A model generated the notes under the pieces. The model saw nothing but the letters and a program-made list of their open reading frames with translations, was not told where the DNA came from and did no database searches. Source: a bacterium TMED88 (GTDB taxonomy: Bacteria > Myxococcota_A > UBA9160 > UBA4427). Taken from it: a stretch of DNA of 41,597 nucleotides. The position numbers and the translations under genes were made by a program. Where the stretch lies: positions 1-41,597 of the forward strand of contig NHEP01000041.1 in the NCBI GenBank assembly GCA_002171515.1, in the 5' to 3' direction. This document shows positions 30,869 to 40,344 of the stretch, in pieces; position 1 is the first letter of the stretch; every line of letters starts with the position of its first letter.

Positions 30869-33800
30869 TTGAGTCGACGTGCCCTCATCATACTTTTGAC
30901 CGCCGTATTCATCGCGGTGGGCGGGATCTGGGCCATCCAGTCGAGCCACTCCGGGCTGAACCCAGCCGGCCCTCGGGTCACAACCGAGCGGACTGACGCC
31001 TCGGTCGAAATCGCGAAGGGCAAGGCCGATCCCGGTGCCTCAAGGCCGCAGCCCCCACGCCCGCCCCCTGCGGCACCCGATGCACCGGGATCCCCCACTG
31101 AGAAACTCGCCCCGGGGCGTCAAGGCTCGCAGGCTCAAACCGCGCAGGGCTGCCTGCTGGAACGAGACGCTTCGGGTCGAAATCGCCTGCAGCACTGTGC
31201 CGCTGAAGGTCCTTTTGCTGAAGGCGAAGAAGGGGCTCGCGCTTTTCTTCGCCAGCATGCAGTAGAACTCGGCCTTGAATCAGACCTGGCCGATCTCGAT
31301 ACCGTGGAAGTCAAGCACGGCCTCGTCTCGACGCGAACGCTCTTCAGCCAGAGTCTCGAAGGCCTGCCGGTTCACGATGCCCACATCTCGGTCAACCAAG
31401 GCCCCGGCGGAACCGTCAATGCGGTCCACAGCGACTACCGTCCGTTGGTTCCGGCCGGCCCAGCGCGGCCCAGCCTGACCTCCGCGGAAGCGGAGCAAAT
31501 CGCTCGAACACAAGCGCAAGTCTCCTCCCTGAGGCAGCCGTCGGTCGAAGAGCTTGTTTGGGTCCGCGCTCCCGGTGACGAAGCGCGCCTGGCGTGGCGA
31601 TTGACTGTCTTCTCCGAAGAGCCCCTGGGAGACTTCTTCACCCTCATTGATGACCAAAGCCGAAAAGTCATGCTGCAAGAGAATCGCATTCTCTTCTACG
31701 TTGTAGGCAGCGGCCTCGTCTATCAACCCAACCCAATCCAAAGCTCAGGCAACACCAGCTTGAGCGACAACAACGACAACACCTCAACGGCCCTCGACGC
31801 CGAGCGTGTCCGCGTCGACCTACTGGGACTCGATGAGGGCTACGATACGCTTCGCGGAGAGTTCGTCGACCTGGTCTCCTTACCTGGCGGTCTCAACGTC
31901 GCGGACGCGGTGAATCCAAGCCGCACCTACGACTACAACCGCGATCAAAATCAATTTGAACAGGTCAACATTTATTCCACGGTTGACTCGTTAGTCCGCT
32001 ACATCGAATCCCTGGGCTTCAACGACGATGTGGGCGTGCCCAACGGAATTCGCGACCGCCCCACCCTCGCCCACGCGCATTGGAATCTTCAGGACAACTC
32101 GTTCTACTCCACGGGAGACGATGCAATCCATTTTGGCCGAGGTGGAGTCGATGACGGGGAAGATGCCGACATCATCGTTCATGAATTCGGACATGCGATC
32201 CACTTCGACCAAAATGCCTGCTGGTCTGGCGGAGAAACCGGTGCAATGGGCGAAGGCTTTGGTGACTACCTCGCTGCCAGCTTCTTCGCCGATGTGGGCG
32301 ATAGTGCCCATCAATCCGCCCACGCCGCGTGTGTAGGCGAGTGGGACGCGGCCTCCTACAGCTCAAGCGAACCGCCTTGCTTGCGACGAGTGGATAGAAA
32401 CAAAATTTACCCGGACGACCTGAGTGGTTCAGTTCATGCCGATGGCGAGATCTGGTCGCGTTCGCTCTGGGATATCAGGGAATCTTTGGGCGGCCCGGCC
32501 GCGGATCGAATCATTCTCGAACATCACTTTCTCGTTCCATGCAATGCAACCATGAACGATGCAGCCAATCAACTTCTCCAGGCTGACTTGGATCTGAACG
32601 CAGGGGCCAATCGAAACGTCATCATCAAGGCCTTCTGTGATCGCGGCATTTTGACCGGTTCGATCTGCGATCCGCCCCTCGCACTCCGGCTCGCCCAATC
32701 TCTGATCCCAGACCCACCGCAGCCCGAAAAAGTTGTCACCCTGACGGTCACGGCCACCAACGAATCAAGCGGACTCCTCGAAGGCATTGTATTGAGCGCC
32801 GATATACCGGCCGGCACCGAATACGTGAGTGGCAGTGCGAGTAACTCCGGTGTCGTAGAGGCTAGGCAAATTTCGTGGCAGGCTTTTGATCTTCGAGCAG
32901 CGGAGTCCGCGCAGAGAAGCTTCGCGGTTCGGCTGGACTCGGGTCCCGGGAGCGAGACCGTCTTAGCCGACGACATGGAGGCGACCTCCAGTGCATGGAC
33001 TGTGGCTCATCAACAAGGCAGCCTTGACTGGACTCTCTCCTCTAGCGCACCACGAAGTGGCCTTCAGCATTGGCTGGCCTCAGAACCGGCTGAGGTGAGC
33101 GATCAAACCCTGACGACCGCCGAACCGTTTCTCATGACCGCCGGCATGACATTTGTTTTCTGGCACAGCTTCGACACCGAAAATCGGTACGACGGCGGAG
33201 TGATCGAAATCTCGACCGACGGCGGAAGCACCTGGAACGATCTGGCCCCCCAGATTCTCACGAATGGCTATCGCGACACCATCTCTCCGGACTACAACAG
33301 TCCGATCGCCGGCCGCTCGGCTTTTACGGGCAATTCGGAAGGGTATATTGAGACGCGGGTCGATCTAGACGCCTTCGCGGGCGAAACTGGTCTGACTCGA
33401 TTCAGAATGACCTCTGACTCGAGTGTCGGAGGATCGGGCTGGAGCATTGACGACGTCACGATCTCTCGAGTTGTCAGCCTTGAGAGCACCTTTCGCGCGA
33501 GTGGGGCCGCCACCGCCACGTCTACCTCAACCGTTCAGGTCCAGCCCCCGCCGCCAAACAATGCACCCGAGATCACGATCAACGCAGGCCTGACGGTCGA
33601 GCAGGGTGAGGCCTCATCGATCACGCCAACCGTGCTTCAAGCCACGGACGATGATCCGGAAGATACGCTCACCTACACCGTGACATCAGGCCCCAGCGAG
33701 GGACAACTCGTTCCAGCGAGCGGTTTCACGCAAGACCAAATTGATGCAGGCTCGGTCACCTATCAGCACAATGGTGGCGAATCGCTCTCGGATGCGTTCA

Positions 33801-34297
33801 CTTTCGAGGTCGATGATGGCCGCGGGGGCTCGACCGAGGCGGCGACCTTCACAATGACCATTACACCCTCTAACGCACAGCCCTCGCTTGCGCTCGACTC
33901 AATTGCCGACGCTGTCGCGAACGAGCTCTATGTCCTCACTGTGACCCCGACGGACACCGACCCCGAAGACACCCTCACCCTCTACCTCGACTCCGGACCG
34001 AGATGGCTGAATGCGCCCGTGGATGAAGGGGACGGTCGCTGGCGACTGAGCGGAATACCTTCCCCTGGCAATGAAGGCACAACCTCTCTCACGCTTCGGG
34101 TTTCCGACAACGGCTCTCCGGTTCGAGAAATCAGCCAGACCTTCGACCTCATCGTACAGCCTCAACTGAATGCCGTGCCCACCCTGAGCGAGTGGGGCCA
34201 AATCGGAATCGCGGCCATCCTACTCGCCCTAAGCCTTGGCGTCCTTCAAAGCCATCGATTCAATCCGAACGAAACCTCTCGACCAAATCAATCATGA
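30869..34297 (+). CDS. Secreted M36 (fungalysin) metalloprotease with IPTL-CTERM tag
   Basis: 1142 residues, TTG start with GGGAG 11 nt upstream. After an N-terminal hydrophobic segment (5-25) and a Pro-rich linker come FTP/PepSY-type propeptide parts (about 115-275). The zinc site is HEFGH at 438-442 with E462 in GEGFGDY. Then follow a DUF11-like beta domain (625-695), a jelly-roll of the immune-inhibitor/MAM type (695-870; IDDVTI end), a cadherin/VCBS-like repeat (890-1005) and an Ig-like repeat (1010-1100). The end VPTLSEWGQ plus a helix and short polar tail is an IPTL-CTERM sorting signal, so it is processed and surface-anchored. It probably digests extracellular protein. It converges with the CoA-transferase gene, 4 nt apart. 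Confidence 0.9.
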   Translation: MSRRALIILLTAVFIAVGGIWAIQSSHSGLNPAGPRVTTERTDASVEIAKGKADPGASRPQPPRPPPAAPDAPGSPTEKLAPGRQGSQAQTAQGCLLERDASGRNRLQHCAAEGPFAEGEEGARAFLRQHAVELGLESDLADLDTVEVKHGLVSTRTLFSQSLEGLPVHDAHISVNQGPGGTVNAVHSDYRPLVPAGPARPSLTSAEAEQIARTQAQVSSLRQPSVEELVWVRAPGDEARLAWRLTVFSEEPLGDFFTLIDDQSRKVMLQENRILFYVVGSGLVYQPNPIQSSGNTSLSDNNDNTSTALDAERVRVDLLGLDEGYDTLRGEFVDLVSLPGGLNVADAVNPSRTYDYNRDQNQFEQVNIYSTVDSLVRYIESLGFNDDVGVPNGIRDRPTLAHAHWNLQDNSFYSTGDDAIHFGRGGVDDGEDADIIVHEFGHAIHFDQNACWSGGETGAMGEGFGDYLAASFFADVGDSAHQSAHAACVGEWDAASYSSSEPPCLRRVDRNKIYPDDLSGSVHADGEIWSRSLWDIRESLGGPAADRIILEHHFLVPCNATMNDAANQLLQADLDLNAGANRNVIIKAFCDRGILTGSICDPPLALRLAQSLIPDPPQPEKVVTLTVTATNESSGLLEGIVLSADIPAGTEYVSGSASNSGVVEARQISWQAFDLRAAESAQRSFAVRLDSGPGSETVLADDMEATSSAWTVAHQQGSLDWTLSSSAPRSGLQHWLASEPAEVSDQTLTTAEPFLMTAGMTFVFWHSFDTENRYDGGVIEISTDGGSTWNDLAPQILTNGYRDTISPDYNSPIAGRSAFTGNSEGYIETRVDLDAFAGETGLTRFRMTSDSSVGGSGWSIDDVTISRVVSLESTFRASGAATATSTSTVQVQPPPPNNAPEITINAGLTVEQGEASSITPTVLQATDDDPEDTLTYTVTSGPSEGQLVPASGFTQDQIDAGSVTYQHNGGESLSDAFTFEVDDGRGGSTEAATFTMTITPSNAQPSLALDSIADAVANELYVLTVTPTDTDPEDTLTLYLDSGPRWLNAPVDEGDGRWRLSGIPSPGNEGTTSLTLRVSDNGSPVREISQTFDLIVQPQLNAVPTLSEWGQIGIAAILLALSLGVLQSHRFNPNETSRPNQS

Positions 34298-34301
34298 AGA
34301 G

Positions 34302-35525
34302 TCAGCTCTTGGCCGATGTGTCCACTTTCAGAACCCCGCGCTGACGCCACTCTTCAATTTGATCCGGCGTCAACCCAAGCCACTCCGCCAGAACGTCCTC
34401 ATTGTGTTCACCGGGCAGAGGCGCGGGACCGCGAACCGCGCAGGCTCCGTCATCCGCTTTGCTTTCGTTCGCGAAAAACCGAGCGGGAGAACGTACAATC
34501 TCCCTTATCCCCCCTTTCCGGTCGTCGACCGGAACGAGGAGTTGACGCTCTGAACCAAACGGCCCCCGCAGAGCCTCAGTCAGCGACTCCACCGGCGAAC
34601 ACGCCAACCCGGCCTCCTCGATGTGGCGAATCAAATCGTCGAGAGAGGCGTGTTCAATCATCCAATCTGAAATAGCCGCTTTACGAAGACGGGCCTTAGT
34701 AGGGATATCAGCCCCCGGCGGCGACGGATCCTCTATTGCGCTGAAACAACGAGACAGCAGAGCCCAAATATGTTGAAGCGTGCCGGCCACCACGATGTCG
34801 CCGTGAGGACCCGCGTGAAAGAGTCCGTTGGTGTCGTCATCTAGGCCGCGCCCCGACGGTTCTCTTAAAACCTTAACCGTCTCGCTGTAGGTACTGAGAA
34901 CACTGTCGTACATCGCCACTTCGACGTGGCGCCCTCGGCCTGTGGCTTCCGCCTCGCGAAGAGCCGCCAACAGCGCAATGCCTGCATGCAGGGCAGTCGT
35001 CGTATCCGCGTAAGCCTGAGCGAGATGCTGAACAGGGCCCTCGACATAATCGGCCTGATCATGGAGCACGCCAGACGCCGCGTGAATAATTTGGGCATAG
35101 GCGCGACGATCACGAAGACTTGAATCGTGCCCGAAGCCATTGATCGAAATCAGTACGGCTCTTGGATGAGCGGAGTGGATCGCCGACCAACCGAAACCCA
35201 AACGGTCGGCTACGCCCGGCCTAAAATTCTCAATGATCACATCGGCTTGACGGACCAAGTCGAGAACCAGATCCTTCGCACCCTCCGCCTTAAAATCGAG
35301 ACAGAGACCGCGCTTGCCCGCATTCATCGATATAAACGTGCCGGACATACCCCGATCCCACTTCGGTGCAATCTGCCGAGACTGATCGCCCTCCGGAGGT
35401 TCGATCTTGACCACCTCAGCGCCCAGGTCAGACAGCAGCCTGCCGAGGTAAGGCCCGGCGATCACGCGCGAGAGCTCAAGGACACGCACACCCGCCAAGG
35501 GCGCCTGCGTAGGTTCGGCCGTCAC
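34302..35525 (-). CDS. CaiB/BaiF family (class III) CoA-transferase
   Basis: 407 residues. GTG 35525 has AAGGAGGG 4 nt upstream; the frame extends further but gives an unrelated basic leader. Family blocks are PLAGVRVLELSRVIAGP, LSDLGAEVVKIEPPEGDQ, the LCLDFK motif, and DVIIENFRPGVADRLG. The HGDIVVAGTLQHIWALL region precedes the second subdomain. It moves CoA between acyl-CoAs, such as succinyl-CoA or free-acid partners, by an aspartyl-CoA intermediate. No acyl-CoA pathway genes are adjacent, so the substrate is open. The catalytic Asp is not certain by eye. Confidence 0.9.
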   Translation of the reverse strand: MTAEPTQAPLAGVRVLELSRVIAGPYLGRLLSDLGAEVVKIEPPEGDQSRQIAPKWDRGMSGTFISMNAGKRGLCLDFKAEGAKDLVLDLVRQADVIIENFRPGVADRLGFGWSAIHSAHPRAVLISINGFGHDSSLRDRRAYAQIIHAASGVLHDQADYVEGPVQHLAQAYADTTTALHAGIALLAALREAEATGRGRHVEVAMYDSVLSTYSETVKVLREPSGRGLDDDTNGLFHAGPHGDIVVAGTLQHIWALLSRCFSAIEDPSPPGADIPTKARLRKAAISDWMIEHASLDDLIRHIEEAGLACSPVESLTEALRGPFGSERQLLVPVDDRKGGIREIVRSPARFFANESKADDGACAVRGPAPLPGEHNEDVLAEWLGLTPDQIEEWRQRGVLKVDTSAKS

Positions 35526-35610
35526 GAAACCCTCCTTGGGTGAATGGATGCCCGGGGGCTGAATGTACAGCCGGCGTGGCGACGAATACGATGATCCGAG
35601 CAGAGCTGTT

Positions 35611-35636
35611 CCATGACGCCCATCATGGTTTTTTTT
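35611..35636 (+). terminator. Rho-independent terminator on the plus strand without an obvious plus-strand gene
   Basis: CCATGA/TCATGG arms with a 6-nt loop, followed directly by eight T (35629-35636). It reads as a terminator on the plus strand only. Genes on both sides, the CoA-transferase and the sulfatase, are on the minus strand, so it may end a small RNA or antisense transcript starting within 35526-35610 or inside the CoA-transferase gene. Confidence 0.55.
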
Positions 35637-35698
35637 GATTTTCCCCGCAAATTGAGGCAATCCTCTCAGAGCGGGCACCCAGACTGTCCTTCAAGTTC

Positions 35699-37864
35699 CT
35701 ACCTCAGTTTCTTTGCGCTGACCCATCCCGCAGTCATGAGCACGACCGAAACAAACAATCGTAAACCGAGGCCGCCCACCCCGACATCTGCGGGTTCCAG
35801 AATCGTGACGGTCCATGAACTTTCGCGCGATTCGCCTCCGGAGTCAGAAACTGTTAGTCGAACCTCATAAATCCCCTCGGTGGCGTACTCATGCGATCCA
35901 ACGGATGCCTCCCCGGTCTCTCCGTCACCGAATTCCCAATAGAAACCGAGAGGCCGGCCATCCGGATCACTGCTCTCTCGTGCATCAAATACCACCGAGG
36001 TCCTGGCTTCTGCGGTCAAAGGGTGGACCGTCGCCTGGAGATCCGGCGGTCGATTCGCAGCAACAGACAACGAAAGATTTTCCTTCTGCCAAAAATCATC
36101 CAGTCGACAATGGACTTCGACCTCGCCCTCCCCCTCGAAGCCATACTGGCATACTTCTGAAGCCAGAAAGCTGCCGGGATGATCGAAGACGTAAAACTCG
36201 GCCTGCTCCCCGGCCCCGCAATACACAAGGCACTCGACAGCACCCTCTTTCCAGTCTGAATTGGACACAATCTCAAAATCGATCTTCTCACCCGCGACCG
36301 GGTACTCAGGCAAAGCGGTGGGTGCGATCGAAAAGCTCAAATCAACCGCATGCGATCTCTTGGCCTCAAGCGCATCTCGGAGCGCGAGACAAGCGAAACG
36401 GACCTCTCCGGTGAGGTCAGCTTCGCAATCCCCCGACGGGCAAAGATCCAGCGTCTGCCACGGGTCCGATGGAATGTTCCAGCATGAATCCGGAGTCGGG
36501 TTGCCGTACCCCCTCTGGTATTTGTATTCACCGTCAAACGCCACCCACCCGTTGTGGGGCGCGGGATCGACCGAGAAAATGACTTCATGACCGCGTGACT
36601 CAGAACAGCCCCACCGGCCCCCGCAGCGCCCTAAGAGCGACTCTCGCAGGGAAATTCCATCCCGAACGATCGGCTGACCCTTGAGCATCGGGTTGTGACC
36701 CCGTGGGTCCGGGTCCATATGAGTCGCATCCCAAGAGACACCCGCTAAATCGAGCACCGTGGAAAAGATGTCTACGCCCATGGTCAAGGCGTCAGTCGTA
36801 GGGGCCGGACGGGATTCTGCGATCCCCCCATAGCCGACAACGAGGGGGACATTGACACCACATTCCGTAATCGAATTTTTGGCCTGCAGATTCGGGCAGG
36901 AGATCGGGGGCCACGGTGCTGTTTGCGTCTGACCGTTATCACCGATAAAGAAGATGACCCAATCATCCGGATCGTCTAACTCAGCCACCACGCGCCCCAG
37001 CAAGACATCTGCATACTCGATCATCTCAAGTCGGCAACGCCCTGGATCCGCCTCGCAATCAGTCTGACTCCCTGGGACGCGGACTGCCGTTTTTGGACCC
37101 AAAATATCGTGAGGCAGATGGAGCCCTAACCAAAGCATCAAGGGAGCCTTTGGGGTTGCCTCCTCGTGGGCATTGATCCACTCAATGGCTGCTGCGACGG
37201 CATCATCGTCGGTAAATCCGGATCGTGCTTCGGACGAGCTTTTAACTCGGTCCGCTTCCCGAGGGTCGTACTCGTGCCGGTAGTGCATCCAGGAATCGTA
37301 TGTCGTAACCGACCCGGGCTCTCCCTCGTAGTAATCGAACCCTGAGGCCACGGCATATTTGCCAGGACCGGTGCCCACACCCGCATAGTGGGTGTCGACG
37401 ACACCCAATTTCCCAAATGCACCCATCCGGTAGCCTGAATCGCCTAGCCGCATCACGCGCTGCAGTGGATAGTGGCCAATCGAAGTCGGGCCCGAGCCCG
37501 AGTCAAAGGACAGAGTTCTATGGTTGAGCATGCCGGTCAGAAGTTGGGTACGGGTCGGAGCGCACGAATCTGAAACATAAAAATGGTTGAAGCGCACCCC
37601 ATGGGCTTCGAGAGCATCGAGCGCCGGCGTATCGGTCCCCGGCGTAGCCCAGTTTTCAGGCCACGCGCCTCCTCCCCAATTGTCGTAAGCCTCTTTACCG
37701 GCATCATCGACCACGAAGAGAAGGATATTGGGCTTGGGCCGAATGGCCGGATCGCGAATCGTGGAAGCCAGAGGGGCAGGACCTGGGGGCTGAACGAACG
37801 CTTGAACCGCGGAGATCAATCCAAACGAAATCAGCGCGGCGATCGCAAGCGGCGCTGCCTTCAC
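35699..37864 (-). CDS. Formylglycine-dependent sulfatase with PKD domain and C-terminal membrane anchor
   Basis: 721 residues. GTG 37864 overlaps the previous stop as GTGA, strong support for this start over the longer one at 37951, and it exposes a signal peptide (KAAPLAIAALISFGLISAVQA). Metal ligands VVDDAG (51-56) and the formylglycine motif C101-A-P-T-R105 are intact; IGDNGQ supplies the second Asp/Asn pair. A beta-rich region and a PKD domain (about 615-690, WEFGDGE) follow, and the protein ends with a hydrophobic helix plus KKLR. So it is exported and anchored by its C-terminus. Type I sulfatases cleave sulfate esters of glycans or other organics. An activating enzyme is not in the window. 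Confidence 0.92.
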   Translation of the reverse strand: MKAAPLAIAALISFGLISAVQAFVQPPGPAPLASTIRDPAIRPKPNILLFVVDDAGKEAYDNWGGGAWPENWATPGTDTPALDALEAHGVRFNHFYVSDSCAPTRTQLLTGMLNHRTLSFDSGSGPTSIGHYPLQRVMRLGDSGYRMGAFGKLGVVDTHYAGVGTGPGKYAVASGFDYYEGEPGSVTTYDSWMHYRHEYDPREADRVKSSSEARSGFTDDDAVAAAIEWINAHEEATPKAPLMLWLGLHLPHDILGPKTAVRVPGSQTDCEADPGRCRLEMIEYADVLLGRVVAELDDPDDWVIFFIGDNGQTQTAPWPPISCPNLQAKNSITECGVNVPLVVGYGGIAESRPAPTTDALTMGVDIFSTVLDLAGVSWDATHMDPDPRGHNPMLKGQPIVRDGISLRESLLGRCGGRWGCSESRGHEVIFSVDPAPHNGWVAFDGEYKYQRGYGNPTPDSCWNIPSDPWQTLDLCPSGDCEADLTGEVRFACLALRDALEAKRSHAVDLSFSIAPTALPEYPVAGEKIDFEIVSNSDWKEGAVECLVYCGAGEQAEFYVFDHPGSFLASEVCQYGFEGEGEVEVHCRLDDFWQKENLSLSVAANRPPDLQATVHPLTAEARTSVVFDARESSDPDGRPLGFYWEFGDGETGEASVGSHEYATEGIYEVRLTVSDSGGESRESSWTVTILEPADVGVGGLGLRLFVSVVLMTAGWVSAKKLR

Positions 37865-38310
37865 GACGAGTCGCCAACCACCACCACAAGGGATGTCGCG
37901 GCATCCCCTTCGAGAGCCCACCAATAACGCCCGGGATGGAGGGATAGACAAAACGAACCATCGAGGGTGCCATTAGCGACCCGCCCCGAGCCTGCTTCTG
38001 TATCACTGTATTCACTCCGATACGTGACAACAGTCTGTCCGGTGACCCCCACTGCAGACACGTTCCCGTTGAAGCAAATTTCTGATCGAATCTTCAAGTC
38101 CAGAGCTGCGCTGCTGCTGCCCAAACCCGAAAAAGCGATGGAGCACACTTTCAAGGCGGTCACCTCTGTGCACACATCACCCGCACCTGTCCTGCCTTCA
38201 GAAAATGGCTGGCCGGGATTAGCGCCAAGGGCACGGACCTCGGCGGCGAAGAAGATCGCAGTCGAAACAGAGAGCGCAGCGCCCATGATCTGACTCAATC
38301 TTTTCACCAT
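37861..38310 (-). CDS. Small secreted protein cotranslated with the sulfatase
   Basis: 149 residues, ATG with AAGGAG 9 nt upstream. A signal peptide covers about residues 1-28. The mature part is beta-rich with four Cys (VCTEVTALKVCSIAF, SEICFNG, SFCLSL) that could pair. No family recognised. Its TGA overlaps the sulfatase GTG (GTGA), so the two are translationally coupled and the product is likely a secreted helper or co-regulated surface protein. Confidence 0.72.
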   Translation of the reverse strand: MVKRLSQIMGAALSVSTAIFFAAEVRALGANPGQPFSEGRTGAGDVCTEVTALKVCSIAFSGLGSSSAALDLKIRSEICFNGNVSAVGVTGQTVVTYRSEYSDTEAGSGRVANGTLDGSFCLSLHPGRYWWALEGDAATSLVVVVGDSS

Positions 38311-38380
38311 CGGACCGGACTCCTTGATCAGCTCAATTAGGTCCCCTCATTGAACAACGCGCTACTGTGTACTTTCAAGC

Positions 38381-38418
38381 AAAAAAAACCGCTCGGGCTT
38401 CAAACGAAGCACGAACGG
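38381..38418 (-). terminator. Rho-independent terminator after the PEP-CTERM gene
   Basis: On the minus strand the hairpin (38418-38389; inner stem GCTTC/GAAGC, outer CCG-x-TCG arms with one mismatch) is followed by eight T (38388-38381). It stands 45 nt past the stop of the PEP-CTERM gene and 70 nt before the next gene on the strand. Confidence 0.7.
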
Positions 38419-38462
38419 CCGACAAAATCTGTCTCGGGCACCTCAAGCACTCGAGAGCATTT

Positions 38463-39125
38463 CTAAGGGCCCCGACGCCGACGAATCCCGCCCAGACAGA
38501 TCAATCCGAGCCCGAAGAGCAGCCCGGTTCCGGGCTCTGGAATCGGCGTCACGATGGCCAGCCAATCGTTTGTGCCCGAGCCTTGAATCCAGCCGCGTGC
38601 GACCGGCGTATCCGGACCGCCTGACGAGGGATGGCCACCCAAACGGTGACCGTCCGCCAAGAGCGTAAAGGCTGAACCCGACCCATCTTGCTTGCCGACG
38701 AGAGAAGTTACGCTGAGCGATGGATCGATCAACGATCCATTTCCCCCCGTGGCCGTAAAGCCCAAGTTGGCCGGTGCCGTAACAATCCCGGTGACCTCAT
38801 AGTCGACGGACCAGAGTTCGGAGGTCTGATTGTTCCAGAGCGTTCCGGTTAAAGTCGCCGTCGTGCCACCCGACCAATCCAAAACGACCTCAGCACCGTT
38901 CAATTCCACGCTGAACGTGTAGCCGAGGGAATCCATTCGCAAGCCGTAGGGCGGCGGCGAGATCGCGCCATCTGGATGATCCAGCAAGAAGTACTGACCC
39001 GGAAGGAAGCTGCCCGCCTGGGCGGCGCTGACTGACCCGAAAAGCCCGAGAAAGATCAGCCCCGGTAAGCCGCACCAAAACAACGCCCCTTGATGGCTCC
39101 GTTGACTTCCAATTGATAATCCCAT
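38463..39125 (-). CDS. PEP-CTERM sorted surface protein
   Basis: 220 residues; ATG 39125 has GGGAG 7 nt upstream and is preferred to an upstream start at 39149. A signal peptide ends near AAQA|GSF. The mature part is a beta-sandwich-like region with many Gly/Ser/Thr, of no recognised function. The end is a full PEP-CTERM tag: PIPEPGTG, a hydrophobic helix, then RRRRGP. Such proteins are cut and attached by an exosortase during biofilm or exopolysaccharide export; no exosortase is in the window. It is a single-gene unit with its own terminator. Confidence 0.88.
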   Translation of the reverse strand: MGLSIGSQRSHQGALFWCGLPGLIFLGLFGSVSAAQAGSFLPGQYFLLDHPDGAISPPPYGLRMDSLGYTFSVELNGAEVVLDWSGGTTATLTGTLWNNQTSELWSVDYEVTGIVTAPANLGFTATGGNGSLIDPSLSVTSLVGKQDGSGSAFTLLADGHRLGGHPSSGGPDTPVARGWIQGSGTNDWLAIVTPIPEPGTGLLFGLGLICLGGIRRRRGP

Positions 39126-39310
39126 CACGCACTCCCTTCCCTCCCTCATCCTATGAAGAGAAGCCGCGAAGTGGGAAATTTTTTGAGCGTGAATCGAAAG
39201 AAGTTGTTGAAAGAATCACGGAATGGCGAATCAATTAATCGCTTCTACGTGAGACTACGTATGCGACCGAGGTGTAAACCATGCGGACCGGATCCGGCCC
39301 GGGTCCAAGG

Positions 39311-40183
39311 CTACTGCTCGCGGGGCCAACCGGGCACGAGACCGCGCTCGGCGCAGAAGTCGGGGGCGTAGAAAGTTTCCCCACTTCGACGCTTCCCCTC
39401 TTCGGTCGTCAGGATCCAGACGAGCGTCGCGGCAGGGGCCTCGACGGGTGTCCCCTGTTCAAGCTGCCGTTGTAACACCGGACTGTCGGGCCCAAGAATT
39501 TCCTTCAAGGCTTCGGTGGCCACATGACCCGGGTCGATGTTGTAAGCCCGGATGCCGCGGGCGCTGAGTTCGACGTGAAGGATGCCCGCCATTCGATGAA
39601 AGGCCCCCTTCGAAGCCGCATAAGCAAAACCCCATCCGCCTGCCCCCGTCGGTGCGGGGGGATCGCTGACCGCCGCTTGAGAGGTCATGTTCACGATGGT
39701 GCCCGAGCCGCGTTCCAGCATATGGTCGAGCACAATTCGCGTGAGGTGAAACTGAGCGAAGAGGTTGCCCTCAAAAACGTCTTCCAGTCGCTGTGCAGGC
39801 AAGTCGAGAAACGAGTCCATCAAGCCAGGACCTTGGTAGATTCCGTTGTTGTAGAGCACATCGATCCGGCCCCATTGATCCAGCGCGCTCGCCACCGCCG
39901 GCTCAAGAGTGGCCCGGTCGGTCAAATCCAAGCGAATCGGCAACGCGCTCTGACCCCGCGCTCGAATCATCTCTGCCGTTTCCTCTAGGCTTCCGGGCAT
40001 CGAGCGGACCGTTCCTGATTCAGCCTCGGTCGCCGCGTAGTCATAGCGCTCGCCCGATGTGAGAGTTCGTGCGGCGAGCACAACATCGTATCCTGCCTCG
40101 GCTAACGCCAGCGCACCCGCTTTTCCGATGCCTCGACTCGCCCCCGTCACAAAAGCGACCGGCGCTTGCTCTGATTGATTCAC
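39311..40183 (-). CDS. Short-chain dehydrogenase/reductase
   Basis: 290 residues, GTG start with GGAGG 6-7 nt upstream. The NAD(P) motif is TGASRGIGKAG (residues 14-24). The catalytic Ser lies in MTSQAAVS and the Tyr/Lys pair in YAASKGAF. An extra loop of about 25 residues after the second strand (ARTLTSGERYDYAATE region) is typical of the SDRs abundant in lipid- and steroid-degrading actinobacteria and deltaproteobacteria. It oxidises or reduces an alcohol/ketone substrate that cannot be named from sequence. Divergent from the SGNH hydrolase gene. Confidence 0.9.
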   Translation of the reverse strand: MNQSEQAPVAFVTGASRGIGKAGALALAEAGYDVVLAARTLTSGERYDYAATEAESGTVRSMPGSLEETAEMIRARGQSALPIRLDLTDRATLEPAVASALDQWGRIDVLYNNGIYQGPGLMDSFLDLPAQRLEDVFEGNLFAQFHLTRIVLDHMLERGSGTIVNMTSQAAVSDPPAPTGAGGWGFAYAASKGAFHRMAGILHVELSARGIRAYNIDPGHVATEALKEILGPDSPVLQRQLEQGTPVEAPAATLVWILTTEEGKRRSGETFYAPDFCAERGLVPGWPREQ

Positions 40184-40344
40184 TTTACGCCTCCGTACTT
40201 AACCGGACCCGGTGGGACCAATATCCTCCAGGGTGCTCGCGCAGTCGACCCTCCGATTCGGAAAGTCTGCCAGAACAGCCCGCCAACGCAAAAGAATTCG
40301 AGGAAGTGCACCGCCTATGCGCACGTTGCGCTTACAATGAACGT

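Noticed and set aside
39270..39310. CCGGATCCGG palindrome region as terminator of the SDR gene
   Set aside because: The stem is imperfect beyond 10 bp and no T run follows on the minus strand.
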